64,000 bases of DNA from Rhodoferax sp. Its GTDB lineage: Bacteria > Pseudomonadota > Gammaproteobacteria > Burkholderiales > Burkholderiaceae_C. The first letter of the stretch is position 1. The number at the start of each line of letters is the position of its first letter. The position numbers and the translations under genes were made by a program. The DNA is taken from contig NZ_JAAFHA010000005.1 of assembly GCF_010365055.1 (NCBI RefSeq), positions 27,867-91,866 of the forward strand, written 5' to 3'. Positions 21,837 to 31,275 of the stretch are shown piece after piece. The notes below the pieces were generated by a model. It did no database searches. It saw nothing but the letters and a program-made list of their open reading frames with translations, and was not told where the DNA came from.

Positions 21837-22892
21837 TCAGCGCAGGGCTGCGTTGATCTTGTCGAGCGCCTGAGCTCCCGGGCACAGTTGCTTGGCACCA
21901 AACTTGTTCAGGGGCGTGTCGCTGGTGTTTTGTGACACATGCAGATCAACGGCCAGCGGATCGATGTATAGCAGGCCTGTGACCACTTCGCCGCGTTCCT
22001 GGTGCGCGTTGATGTAGCTGAGCGCCGCATAACGGTCAGTCGGATCGTAGTCGGTGTGCAGCTTGCGCAGACGCAACGTGGAGCCGTCGTGTTGCTCGAC
22101 ATCGACCACCTCGCCCGGCGCGTACTGGGTCGTGATGGGACTGTGCTGCGGGATGAAATCAATGCGGCTGACCGCTTCATTGTGCGCACGCACATAGTCG
22201 TAGCTCTTGGTGCTGCCACCATGGTTGTTGAAGGTCACGCAAGGACTGATCACGTCAATGAACGCCGCACCACCGTGCTCGATCGCACCCTTGATCAGGG
22301 GCACCAGCTGCGCCTTGTCGCCCGAGAAGCTGCGCGCCACATAAGTTGCGCCCAGTTGCAGGGCCAAGCCAACCAGATCGACGGGGCTGTCACGGTTGAT
22401 GGCCCCTTTCTTACTCTTGGAGCCGCGGTCGGCCGTGGGCGAAAACTGCCCCTTGGTCAGCCCATAAACACCGTTGTTCTCGACAATGTAGGCCATGCGC
22501 ACGCCGCGCCGCATGGCATTGGCGAACTGTCCTAAACCAATGGAGGCAGAGTCGCCATCGCCCGACACGCCCAGGTAGAGCAAGTCGCGGTTAGCCAGAT
22601 TGGCACCCGTCAACACGGAGGGCATGCGCCCGTGCACGGTATTGAAGCCATGCGAAGCGCCCAGAAAATAAGTAGGCGTCTTGGAACTGCAGCCAATGCC
22701 CGACAACTTGGCCACCCGATGCGGCTCAATGTCCAATTCAAAACAGGCTTGAATAATGGCCGCGGAGATGGAGTCGTGGCCGCAGCCGGCACACAGTGTA
22801 GAAACCGGGCCTTCGTAGTCGCGACGGGTGTAACCGACCTTGTTCTTGGTCAGTTCTGGATGATGCATCCGCGGTTTGGCAATGTAGGTCAT
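21837..22892 (-). CDS. korB: 2-oxoacid:ferredoxin oxidoreductase beta subunit (KorB-like)
   Basis: TLCAGCGHDSISAAIIQA...GIGCSSKTPTYFLGASHGFNTVHGRMPSVLTGANLANRDLLYLGVSGDGDSASIG: TPP-binding motif. Confidence 0.88.
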   Translation of the reverse strand: MTYIAKPRMHHPELTKNKVGYTRRDYEGPVSTLCAGCGHDSISAAIIQACFELDIEPHRVAKLSGIGCSSKTPTYFLGASHGFNTVHGRMPSVLTGANLANRDLLYLGVSGDGDSASIGLGQFANAMRRGVRMAYIVENNGVYGLTKGQFSPTADRGSKSKKGAINRDSPVDLVGLALQLGATYVARSFSGDKAQLVPLIKGAIEHGGAAFIDVISPCVTFNNHGGSTKSYDYVRAHNEAVSRIDFIPQHSPITTQYAPGEVVDVEQHDGSTLRLRKLHTDYDPTDRYAALSYINAHQERGEVVTGLLYIDPLAVDLHVSQNTSDTPLNKFGAKQLCPGAQALDKINAALR

Positions 22893-24739
22893 GCGACCTC
22901 CTTTTGCAGGGAAGTAATGGAAGAATCTGAGACCAGCGCGTTCAGGTTCTTGCTGATGGCCTGGGTGATAAAGCGCGCCGTGATCGGCGTGCCGTCGTAA
23001 TGCAGCACCTTGACCAGGCGCTTGGGATCAACCTCCAACTCGTTGACCAGCAGCGAGCGCATTTGCGCATCACGGTTTTGCTCGACCACAAACACCTTGT
23101 CATGCTCCGCAATGAAGCGATCCACCGAGGCCGGGAACGGAAATGCCAGCAGGCGCATGGCATCCAGATGCACGCCCTGCTCTTCAAGCACATCCAGCGC
23201 TTCGCGCATGGCCGGGCTGGTGGAGCCAAAGTAGATCACACCAAAACGGGTGGCCTGAGGTGCCTTGCGCAGCAAAGGCTGCGGCACCAGATCGGCGGCG
23301 GTTTTGAACTTCTTGAGCAGACGTTCCATGTTGTAGATGTAATCCGGCCCCTTCTCGGAGTAGCGGGCGTAGGCATCCTTGGACGTGCCGCGCGTAAAGT
23401 AGGAACCCTTACTTGGATGCGTACCCGGCAGCGTGCGCCAAGGAATGCCGTCGCCGTCAACGTCTTTATACCGACCAAAATCTTTGCCGGCTTCAAGTTC
23501 TTCAGCGGTCATGACCTTGCCGCGATCGTACTCACGCGCGTCGTCCCAGACAAAAGGCTTGCACAGACGCTGATTCATGCCAATGTCCAGATCGGACATC
23601 ACAAAAATTGGCGTTTGCAGTCGGTCTGCCAAGTCAAGTGCCGTTGCTGCATGCTCAAAACACTCATGCGGGTCTTGCGGAAACAACATCACATGCTTGG
23701 TGTCGCCATGCGACGCATAGGCGCAAGCGAGCAGATCAGACTGCTGCGTGCGCGTGGGCATGCCGGTGGAAGGGCCGCCGCGCTGCACATTGATGAGCGT
23801 GACCGGAATCTCGGCAAAATAAGCCAGGCCAAGGAACTCGGTCATCAGCGATATGCCGGCGCCAGAGGTGGCGGTAAAAGAGCGTGCCCCATTCCAACCT
23901 GCGCCAATCGCCATGCCGATCGACGCCAGTTCGTCCTCACACTGCACAATCGCGTAGTTGTGTTGGCCGGTTTCCGGATCAATACGGTACTTGTCGCAGT
24001 ATTTCTGGAACGCCTCAGGCACCGAGGACGATGGCGTGATCGGGTACCAGGCCGCGACTGTGGCGCCGCCGTAGACGCAACCCAAACCGAGCGCGCTGTT
24101 GCCATCGGTAAAAATCTGGTCGCCCACTTTGTCAGACCGGCGCACCCGAATGCCCAGCGGCGCCTCCATATGCTGTTTGACGTAGTCGCGGCCCAGATGG
24201 ATCGCGCGCACATTGGACTCAAGCAGCCGCTCCTTGCCCTTGAACTGCTCGGCAAAGAGCTTTTCAAAGACACTGGCGTCGAGGTCGAGCAGCACCGACA
24301 GTGCGCCCACATAAATGATGTTCTTGAACAACTGGCGTTGCCGGGGTTCGGTATACGCCGCATTGCTGATTTCGGTCAGGGGAACGCCGATGACCTGCAC
24401 GTCCTTGCGAAACTTGGACTCGGGAATGGGCCGCGTGCTATCGTAAAAAAGATAGCCACCGGGCTCGATTTCGGCCACGTCCGCGTCCCAGGTCTGGGGA
24501 TTCATGGCGACCATCATGTCGACGCCACCGCGACGTCCGTGATAGCCCTTTTCGCAGACCCGCGCTTCGTACCAGGTTGGCATGCCCTGAATGTTGCTGG
24601 GGAAAATGTTGCGCGGACTGACCGGCACGCCCATGCGCATCACGGCCTTGGCAAACAGCTCATTGGCAGACGCCGAGCCAGACCCGTTGATATTGGCAAA
24701 TTTAATGACGAAATCGTTAATGGCTTCAATGCGCTTCAT
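22889..24739 (-). CDS. korA: 2-oxoacid:ferredoxin oxidoreductase, fused gamma-alpha subunit (KorA-like)
   Basis: GSGSASANELFAKAVMRMGVPVSPRNIFPSNIQGMPTWYE...GNSALGLGCVYGGATVAAWYPITPSSSVPEAFQ. Confidence 0.88.
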   Translation of the reverse strand: MKRIEAINDFVIKFANINGSGSASANELFAKAVMRMGVPVSPRNIFPSNIQGMPTWYEARVCEKGYHGRRGGVDMMVAMNPQTWDADVAEIEPGGYLFYDSTRPIPESKFRKDVQVIGVPLTEISNAAYTEPRQRQLFKNIIYVGALSVLLDLDASVFEKLFAEQFKGKERLLESNVRAIHLGRDYVKQHMEAPLGIRVRRSDKVGDQIFTDGNSALGLGCVYGGATVAAWYPITPSSSVPEAFQKYCDKYRIDPETGQHNYAIVQCEDELASIGMAIGAGWNGARSFTATSGAGISLMTEFLGLAYFAEIPVTLINVQRGGPSTGMPTRTQQSDLLACAYASHGDTKHVMLFPQDPHECFEHAATALDLADRLQTPIFVMSDLDIGMNQRLCKPFVWDDAREYDRGKVMTAEELEAGKDFGRYKDVDGDGIPWRTLPGTHPSKGSYFTRGTSKDAYARYSEKGPDYIYNMERLLKKFKTAADLVPQPLLRKAPQATRFGVIYFGSTSPAMREALDVLEEQGVHLDAMRLLAFPFPASVDRFIAEHDKVFVVEQNRDAQMRSLLVNELEVDPKRLVKVLHYDGTPITARFITQAISKNLNALVSDSSITSLQKEVA

Positions 24740-26562
24740 GCGGCCTCCGTTTGTACTTTGCGGCTGTCACGACACCCGGAACCGGCCTGGGTCGTGTTCA
24801 GCAAGAATTTCTGCATGTCCCAGGCGCCGGTTGGGCAACGTTCGGCACACAAACCACAGTGCAGGCAGACGTCTTCGTCCTTTACCATGACGCGCCCGGT
24901 CTTGAGCTCGCCCGAGACATACAGGTCTTGCGACGTATGGTGCGCCGGGGCTTTCAGCCGCGTACGCAAATCGGCCTCGTCACCATTGCTGGTGAAGGTG
25001 ATGCAGTCCATGGGGCAGATATCGACACAGGCATCACACTCGATGCAGGTGTCGCGGTTGAACACGGTCTGCACATCGCAGTTCAGACAACGACTGGCTT
25101 CCTTGAATGCCGTCGCCGCATCAAAGCCCAACTCCACTTCCACGCGGATGCTGGCCAGCGCCACTTCGGCCTTGGCCCAAGGCACGACAAAACGTTTGTC
25201 GCCCGAGACATCGTTGCTGTAGCTCCACTCGTGAATGCCCATCTTCTGGGACATCAGGTTGGTGCGCGGTGCCGGGCGCACATCAACCGCCTCGCCATTG
25301 AGAAACCGGTCAATCGACACCGCGGCTTCGTGCCCATGCGCCACAGCCGTGATGATGTTTTTGGGTCCGTAGGCCGCGTCGCCGCCGAAGAAAACCTTGG
25401 GCATCCCGGACTGGAAGGTGTTCTCTCCCAGCACCGGCAAGCCCCAGCGGTCAAATTCAATGCCGCAATCGCGCTCAATCCAGTGGAACGAGTTTTCTTG
25501 ACCGACCGCCACGAGGACGGTGTCACACTCGAAAAACACATCGGGTGCGCCCGTTGGAACCAGAGAGCGACGACCCTTTTCGTCATAGACAGCGCTCACG
25601 ATCTCGAAAGTCATACCGACAAGCTTGCCATCCTTGTGTTCATAAGCCTTGGGAACGTGGTAGTTGATGATCGGGATGCCTTCATGCACCGCGTCTTCTT
25701 TCTCCCAAGGCGAGGCTTTCATTTCCTCGAACCCGCTGCGCACGATCACTTTGACATCGGTGCCGCCGAGACGCCGCGCAGAGCGGCAGCAGTCCATGGC
25801 CGTGTTACCACCGCCCAGCACGATGACACGTGGTCCCACACTGGTGACGTGGCCAAATGAAACCGAAGCCAGCCAGTCGATGCCGAGGTGGATGTTGGCA
25901 GCAGCCTCTTTGCGGCCAGGGGCATCCAGATCGCGCCCGCGAGGCGCGCCGCAGCCGACAAACACCGCGTCATAGCCCTGCGTCAACAAGTCCTTCATGG
26001 AGTCGATGCGCTGGTTATTCTTGAACTGGACGCCCAGGTCAAAGATGTAGCCGGTTTCTTCGTCAATGACAGACTCCGGCAGCCGAAAACGGGGGATTTG
26101 GGTGCGCACAAAGCCGCCGGCCTTGGCTTCGCCTTCAAACACGGTCACCTGGTAGCCCAGCGGCGCGAGGTCGCGTGCCACGGTGAGCGATGCCGGCCCG
26201 GCGCCAACACAGGCAATACGCTTGCCATTGGACGGCGCCACCTGCGGCATGCGTGCCTTGACATCATCCTTGTTGTCCGCAGCCACGCGCTTGAGGCGAC
26301 AAATCGCCACCGGCTCGGGCTTGACACCATTGTTTTCCTCGACCCGACCACGACGGCAGGCGGGCTCGCAAGGACGGTCGCAGGTGCGCCCGAGAATGCC
26401 TGGAAACACGTTGGACACCCAGTTGATCATGTAGGCGTCGGTATAACGCCCTTGACCAATCAGACGAATGTATTCAGGAACGGGGGTGTGAGCCGGACAG
26501 GCCCATTGACAGTCAACGACTTTGTGAAAATAAGCCGGATTGCCCAGATTGGTAGCTTGCAA
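24736..26562 (-). CDS. FAD/NAD(P)-binding oxidoreductase with ferredoxin-type clusters (GltD-like; KorC-like partner)
   Basis: WACPAHTPVPEYIRLIGQGRYTDAY...GAGPASLTVARDLAPLGYQVTVFE...VLGGGNTAMDCCRSARRLGG...CIECDACVDICPMDCI, CLHCGLCAERCPTGAW. Confidence 0.82.
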   Translation of the reverse strand: MQATNLGNPAYFHKVVDCQWACPAHTPVPEYIRLIGQGRYTDAYMINWVSNVFPGILGRTCDRPCEPACRRGRVEENNGVKPEPVAICRLKRVAADNKDDVKARMPQVAPSNGKRIACVGAGPASLTVARDLAPLGYQVTVFEGEAKAGGFVRTQIPRFRLPESVIDEETGYIFDLGVQFKNNQRIDSMKDLLTQGYDAVFVGCGAPRGRDLDAPGRKEAAANIHLGIDWLASVSFGHVTSVGPRVIVLGGGNTAMDCCRSARRLGGTDVKVIVRSGFEEMKASPWEKEDAVHEGIPIINYHVPKAYEHKDGKLVGMTFEIVSAVYDEKGRRSLVPTGAPDVFFECDTVLVAVGQENSFHWIERDCGIEFDRWGLPVLGENTFQSGMPKVFFGGDAAYGPKNIITAVAHGHEAAVSIDRFLNGEAVDVRPAPRTNLMSQKMGIHEWSYSNDVSGDKRFVVPWAKAEVALASIRVEVELGFDAATAFKEASRCLNCDVQTVFNRDTCIECDACVDICPMDCITFTSNGDEADLRTRLKAPAHHTSQDLYVSGELKTGRVMVKDEDVCLHCGLCAERCPTGAWDMQKFLLNTTQAGSGCRDSRKVQTEAA

Positions 26563-26634
26563 TTTTGTCTCCTATACCCTTGATACACCGCTGCTGCGAG
26601 GGTGCTTGAAAAAGTGTACACGGGTAGGACTGTA

Positions 26635-26652
26635 ATTCACTCTCAAGTGAAT
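26635..26652. promoter_or_regulatory. inverted repeat upstream of the kor operon
   Basis: ATTCACT-ctca-AGTGAAT, 7-bp perfect arms, about 75 bp upstream of the korC-like start. Confidence 0.35.
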
Positions 26653-26726
26653 CCGGCAGTCGTGAGCCACAAAGGCGTTAGTTTTTGACCCAACGCAAAT
26701 AGCTGACATTGACCCGCATCCAAAGG

Positions 26727-27260
26727 TCAGGCGGCCCCTGTCAAAAGGTTTCCAAACGCAACAACAACCTCTGCCGGGGCCTGCACCAACTCAATCAAGA
26801 CGCCCTCGCCACTGATTGGAAATTCGTCATTCGATTTGGGATGCAGGAAACAGATGTCAAAACCAGCGGCACCCTGGCGGATGCCCCCGGGCGCAAAGCG
26901 AACACCTTGGGCCGTGAGCCATTGCACGGCAGCTGGCAGGTCGTCTATCCAGAGTCCGATGTGGTTCAGCGGTGTGCTTTGCACGGCAGGCTTCTTATCG
27001 GGGTCGACTGGCTGCATCAGGTCAACCTCGACCTTGAACGGGCCGCTACCCATGGCGCAAATATCTTCATCCACGTTTTCGCGCTCGCTCCTGAAAGTAC
27101 CGGTCACCTCCAGACCCAGCATGTCAACCCAGAGCCTTTGCAGTCTGGTTTTGTCTGTTCCACCAATGGCAACTTGCTGGATACCCAGCACCTTAAAGGG
27201 CCGCTCCTGCGCCTGGTCGGTGCTGAGCTTGACGAAAGGTCCAAGCGATTGGCTGCTCAT
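26727..27260 (-). CDS. mce: VOC-family protein, probable methylmalonyl-CoA epimerase
   Basis: [35 protein letters not shown]...[25 protein letters not shown]; next to pccA/mcm. Confidence 0.8.
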   Translation of the reverse strand: MSSQSLGPFVKLSTDQAQERPFKVLGIQQVAIGGTDKTRLQRLWVDMLGLEVTGTFRSERENVDEDICAMGSGPFKVEVDLMQPVDPDKKPAVQSTPLNHIGLWIDDLPAAVQWLTAQGVRFAPGGIRQGAAGFDICFLHPKSNDEFPISGEGVLIELVQAPAEVVVAFGNLLTGAA

Positions 27261-29311
27261 GCAAACTCCACAATCGCCTGATCCACGGTCAGACTCTCTC
27301 CCTTGGCCGCCAACACTTTGGCCACCACACCATCGGCTGTCGCAAACAACACGTTTTCCATCTTCATCGCCTCAATCACCGCCACGCGCTCACCCGCGAG
27401 CACCTTCTGCCCGGGTACCACCGCCACTTCCACCAGCAAGCCTGGCATCGGCGACAGCACAAAGCGACTCATGTCGGGCGGCGCCTTGTAGGGCATCAGG
27501 GTATAGAGTTCGGCCGCACGCTTGGACAGCACCAGCGTGTCGATTTGCGTGCCGTTGTGCGAGACCCGGATCGCCAGCGGATTTTTGCCCGCCAAGCTGC
27601 CGCGCTCGACCTGAGCGGTGAACGGATCGCCGTTGCAAGTGCCCTCCACACGCACTTGACCGAGATGATAATTGCTACAAATTTTGTAGCTTCTGGCACC
27701 CACCCTGACTAGGCTGGAGCCTGTTTTACCTTCAAAATCTGTGACCACAACCGGGGTCGGCTTGGAGACGCCTTGCTGACCGAGGGTCACCACCACAAAG
27801 TCTTCGCCCACCTCGACCTCATGACCCTCCATCTGCCCGCTGATAAAGGTGGCGCGGTTGCGGTACATGCGGTTAACAAAGGCAGCCAGCGCAATCAACC
27901 AGTCAGCATCAGCGTGCGGCACATCTTCGGCGCGGAAACCTTTTGAATAATTTTCCGCGATGAAGCCGGTGTTGAAGTCCCCGGCCACAAACTTGGGATG
28001 CGCCAGCAGAGCGGCCTGAAACGGGATGTTGCTGCTGATACCCCGAATCACAAAACCATTGAGCGCTTCGCGCATTTTGGCAATGGCATCCAGGCGGTCC
28101 TTGCCGTGCACTATCAGCTTGCCGATCATCGAGTCGTAAAACATGGGAATCTCGCCGCCGTCCTGCACCCCGGTATCGACCCGCACGCCGAACCAATGGT
28201 CAGTGTCGGCGGCAAACATGGTCTGCGCCGGTGGTTGGAATCGCACTAAACGTCCGGTGGAGGGCAAGAAGCTTCGGAACGGATCTTCTGCGTTGATGCG
28301 GCACTCAATCGCCCAGCCATCGCGCTTCACTTCGGCCTGTGTCAAAGGCAACTTTTCACCGGCGGCGACGCGAATCATCAACTCCACCAGGTCCAGGCCG
28401 GTGATGCACTCAGTCACCGGGTGCTCGACCTGCAAGCGGGTATTCATCTCCAGAAAGTAAAAACTCTGGTCCTTGCCGACCACAAACTCGACCGTGCCGG
28501 CACTCTGGTAGTTCACCGCTTTGGCCAAGGCCACGGCCTGCTCGCCCATCGCTTTGCGGGTCGCCTCGCTGATGAAGGATGAGGGCGCTTCTTCCAGCAC
28601 CTTTTGATGACGGCGCTGCAGCGAGCATTCCCGCTCATTGAGATACACCACGTTGCCAAAGCTGTCGCCAATCAACTGGATTTCAATGTGGCGCGGCTCC
28701 TCGACATACTTCTCGACGAATACCCGGTCGTCACCAAAGCTGCTGCGCGCTTCGTTGCGGCAGCTGGTATAGCCCTCAAACGCCTCCTTGTCGTTGTAGG
28801 CGACGCGCAGGCCTTTGCCGCCGCCGCCCGCGCTGGCTTTGATCATGACGGGGTAGCCAATGCCCTGGGCAATTTCAACCGCGCTTTCAGCCGTTTCTAT
28901 TGCGCTGTTGACGCCCGGAATGCAGTTCACCCCGGCCGCGCCAGCCAGCTTCTTCGACTCAATCTTGTCGCCCATGGCGGCCATCGAGTAGTGCTTGGGG
29001 CCGATGAAGACAATGCCTTCTTCTTCCACTTTTTTTGCAAACGCGGCGTTCTCGCTCAAGAAACCATAGCCAGGATGCAGTGCCTGGGCGCCGGTCTGCT
29101 TGCAAGCGGCGATGATTTTGTCGCCCTGCAAATAACTGTCGCGGCTCGGCGCCGGGCCGATGTTGACGGCCTCGTCGGCCAGCAGCACATGGCGCGCGTC
29201 CTTGTCGGCGTCGGAATACACCGCCACCGTTTTTATTCCCATCTTGCGGGCAGTGACGATGACGCGACAGGCGATTTCGCCACGGTTGGCGATCAGGATT
29301 TTGGTAAACAT
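27257..29311 (-). CDS. pccA: acetyl/propionyl-CoA carboxylase alpha subunit (biotin carboxylase + BCCP)
   Basis: [52 protein letters not shown]...[13 protein letters not shown] biotin site; true start at 29311. Confidence 0.93.
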   Translation of the reverse strand: MFTKILIANRGEIACRVIVTARKMGIKTVAVYSDADKDARHVLLADEAVNIGPAPSRDSYLQGDKIIAACKQTGAQALHPGYGFLSENAAFAKKVEEEGIVFIGPKHYSMAAMGDKIESKKLAGAAGVNCIPGVNSAIETAESAVEIAQGIGYPVMIKASAGGGGKGLRVAYNDKEAFEGYTSCRNEARSSFGDDRVFVEKYVEEPRHIEIQLIGDSFGNVVYLNERECSLQRRHQKVLEEAPSSFISEATRKAMGEQAVALAKAVNYQSAGTVEFVVGKDQSFYFLEMNTRLQVEHPVTECITGLDLVELMIRVAAGEKLPLTQAEVKRDGWAIECRINAEDPFRSFLPSTGRLVRFQPPAQTMFAADTDHWFGVRVDTGVQDGGEIPMFYDSMIGKLIVHGKDRLDAIAKMREALNGFVIRGISSNIPFQAALLAHPKFVAGDFNTGFIAENYSKGFRAEDVPHADADWLIALAAFVNRMYRNRATFISGQMEGHEVEVGEDFVVVTLGQQGVSKPTPVVVTDFEGKTGSSLVRVGARSYKICSNYHLGQVRVEGTCNGDPFTAQVERGSLAGKNPLAIRVSHNGTQIDTLVLSKRAAELYTLMPYKAPPDMSRFVLSPMPGLLVEVAVVPGQKVLAGERVAVIEAMKMENVLFATADGVVAKVLAAKGESLTVDQAIVEFA
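27666..27738 (-). repeat. dispersed ~55-bp element, copy D, inside pccA reading frame
   Basis: Sense strand AAAACAGGCTCCAGCCTAGTCAGGGTGGGTGCCAGAAGCTACAAAATTTGTAGCAATTATC, encoding [20 protein letters not shown]. Confidence 0.65.
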
Positions 29312-29385
29312 TTCAATACTCCTAACAATTTCTAGAGAGCCAGCGTTGGCTTTCGTTCTGGTTGTGGTGCGTCGTGTCTGAGCCC

Positions 29386-29605
29386 GCAATGGGCACGGCG
29401 TATCTACCTCCGCTCATGTCCCCCGCCCGCCGAAGCGGGCTCCTCCTTTACTTCGCTGCGGCAGATACGCCATGCCCATTGCTGCGAAGGAAGTTTGGCT
29501 AGGGACAGAGCAATACCCAACACCCAGGATCGGGCTTCCTGGGCGTTTTGCGCAGGTAAAGGAGGAGGCCGAAGGCCGGGGGACACGGAGCAAAACGTCC
29601 GGGTG
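29386..29605. repeat. composite intergenic inverted-repeat element between pccB and pccA
   Basis: 20-bp arms GCAATGGGCAcGGCGTATCT/AGATACGCCaTGCCCATTGC (29386-29405/29463-29482, 1 mismatch); second pair TGTCCCCCGCCCGCCGAAGCGGGCTCCTCCTTTAC/GTAAAGGAGGAGGCCGAAGGCCGGGGGACA (29417-29451/29556-29585); further CGTTTTGC/GCAAAACG and CCAGGA/TCCTGG. Confidence 0.8.
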
Positions 29606-29649
29606 GCCCGATCCAGCGCGGCACGAGTTGGTATTCATACCGGTGCAAA

Positions 29650-31182
29650 TCACAGCGGAATATTGCCGTGCTTGCGCCACGGGTTCTCAACCTTCTTGTC
29701 GCGCAGCATCACCAACGAACGGCAAATGCGTTTGCGGGTTTCGTGTGGCAGGATCACGTCGTCGATGAAGCCGCGCGCGCCGGCCACAAAGGGGTTGGCA
29801 AAGCGGGCTTTGTACTCGGCCTCTTTGGCCGCGATCTTGGCGGGGTCGCTCTTGTCTTCACGGAAGATGATTTCCACCGCGCCCTTGGCCCCCATCACCG
29901 CAATCTCAGCATTGGGCCAGGCAAAGTTCACATCGCCGCGCAGGTGCTTGGAGCTCATCACGTCATAAGCGCCACCATAGGCTTTACGCGTGATGACGGT
30001 GATCTTGGGCACCGTGCACTCGGCAAAGGCATAGAGCAGCTTGGCGCCATGCTTGATGATGCCGCCGTACTCTTGCGCCGTGCCGGGCATGAAGCCGGGC
30101 ACATCGACAAAGGTGATGACCGGAATATTGAACGCATCGCAAAAGCGCACAAAGCGCGCCGCCTTGATGGAGCTCTTGATGTCCAGGCAACCAGCCAGCA
30201 CCAGCGGCTGATTGGCCACGATGCCCACGGTCTGTCCTTCCATGCGGCCAAAGCCGATCAGGATGTTTTTGGCGTACTCGGGCTGCAGCTCAAAAAAGTC
30301 ACCGTCGTCGACGGTCTTGACGATCAGCTCTTTCATGTCATAGGGCTTGTTCGCGTTATCGGGCACCAGCGAGTCCAGGCTCAGGTCCATGCGCTCGGCC
30401 GGGTCACCGCTGCGGCGCACTGGCGCTCTCTCGCGGTTGTTGAGCGGCAGGTAGTTGTAGAGGCGGCGCAGCATCAAGAGCGCTTCCACATCGTTCTCAA
30501 ACGCCAGATCGGCCACACCACTTTTGGTCGTGTGGCTGATGGCGCCACCGAGTTCCTCGGCGGTCACCTCTTCATGGGTCACGGTCTTCACCACCTCGGG
30601 GCCGGTCACGAACATGTAGGAGCTGTCTTTGACCATGAAGATGAAGTCGGTCATGGCCGGCGAGTACACGGCACCACCGGCACACGGGCCCATGATCATG
30701 CTGATCTGCGGCACCACGCCGCTGGCCATCACGTTGCGCTGAAACACGTCGGCGTAACCGCCCAGAGACGCCACACCCTCCTGAATGCGGGCACCGCCCG
30801 AGTCGTTGAGACCAATCACGGGGGCACCGACCTTCATGGCCTGATCCATCACTTTGCAAATTTTTTCCGCGTGCGCCTCACTCAAGGCACCACCAAACAC
30901 GGTGAAATCCTGGCTGAACACAAACACCAGGCGGCCATTGATCATGCCGTAGCCTGTCACCACACCATCGCCCGGAATCTTCTGGTCCTGCATGCCGAAA
31001 TCGACGCAGCGGTGCTCCACGAACATGTCCCACTCTTCAAACGTGCCCTCGTCGAGCAGCAACTCCAGGCGTTCACGGGCGGTGAGCTTGCCCTTTTTGT
31101 GTTGCGCGTCAATGCGCTTTTGGCCACCCCCCAAGCGCGCAAGCTCGCGTTTGGCTTCAAGTTGTTCAAGGATGTCGTGCAT
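29650..31182 (-). CDS. pccB: propionyl-CoA carboxylase beta subunit
   Basis: 510 aa carboxyltransferase: [58 protein letters not shown]...[20 protein letters not shown]. Confidence 0.94.
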   Translation of the reverse strand: MHDILEQLEAKRELARLGGGQKRIDAQHKKGKLTARERLELLLDEGTFEEWDMFVEHRCVDFGMQDQKIPGDGVVTGYGMINGRLVFVFSQDFTVFGGALSEAHAEKICKVMDQAMKVGAPVIGLNDSGGARIQEGVASLGGYADVFQRNVMASGVVPQISMIMGPCAGGAVYSPAMTDFIFMVKDSSYMFVTGPEVVKTVTHEEVTAEELGGAISHTTKSGVADLAFENDVEALLMLRRLYNYLPLNNRERAPVRRSGDPAERMDLSLDSLVPDNANKPYDMKELIVKTVDDGDFFELQPEYAKNILIGFGRMEGQTVGIVANQPLVLAGCLDIKSSIKAARFVRFCDAFNIPVITFVDVPGFMPGTAQEYGGIIKHGAKLLYAFAECTVPKITVITRKAYGGAYDVMSSKHLRGDVNFAWPNAEIAVMGAKGAVEIIFREDKSDPAKIAAKEAEYKARFANPFVAGARGFIDDVILPHETRKRICRSLVMLRDKKVENPWRKHGNIPL

Positions 31183-31224
31183 GGTTTTCTCTTTCTTAAG
31201 GTGTGATCGTCTCGGTCGATTTAT

Positions 31225-31275
31225 ACTATTACTTTTATAGCTAACTATGCCCTATTTACCTGGGCTAGAAGCATA
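31225..31275 (-). repeat. dispersed ~55-bp element, copy E, overlapping the 3' end of meaB
   Basis: Reverse complement GCTTCTAGCCCAGGTAAATAGGGCATAGTTAGCTATAAAAGTAATAGTA; contains the meaB stop codon. Confidence 0.7.

Noticed and set aside
23000-25222. Long plus-strand ORF (740 aa) opposite the kor genes
   Set aside because: Antisense shadow of GC-rich coding sequence; the minus-strand frame encodes clear KorA/KorC families. Likewise the 708-aa ORF at 33236-35362 (opposite mcm), 56-58 kb and others.
29404-29968. Several overlapping small ORFs (60-157 aa) between pccA and pccB
   Set aside because: They fall in the composite inverted-repeat element and read in several frames on both strands; no recognisable protein, so treated as by-products of the repeat.
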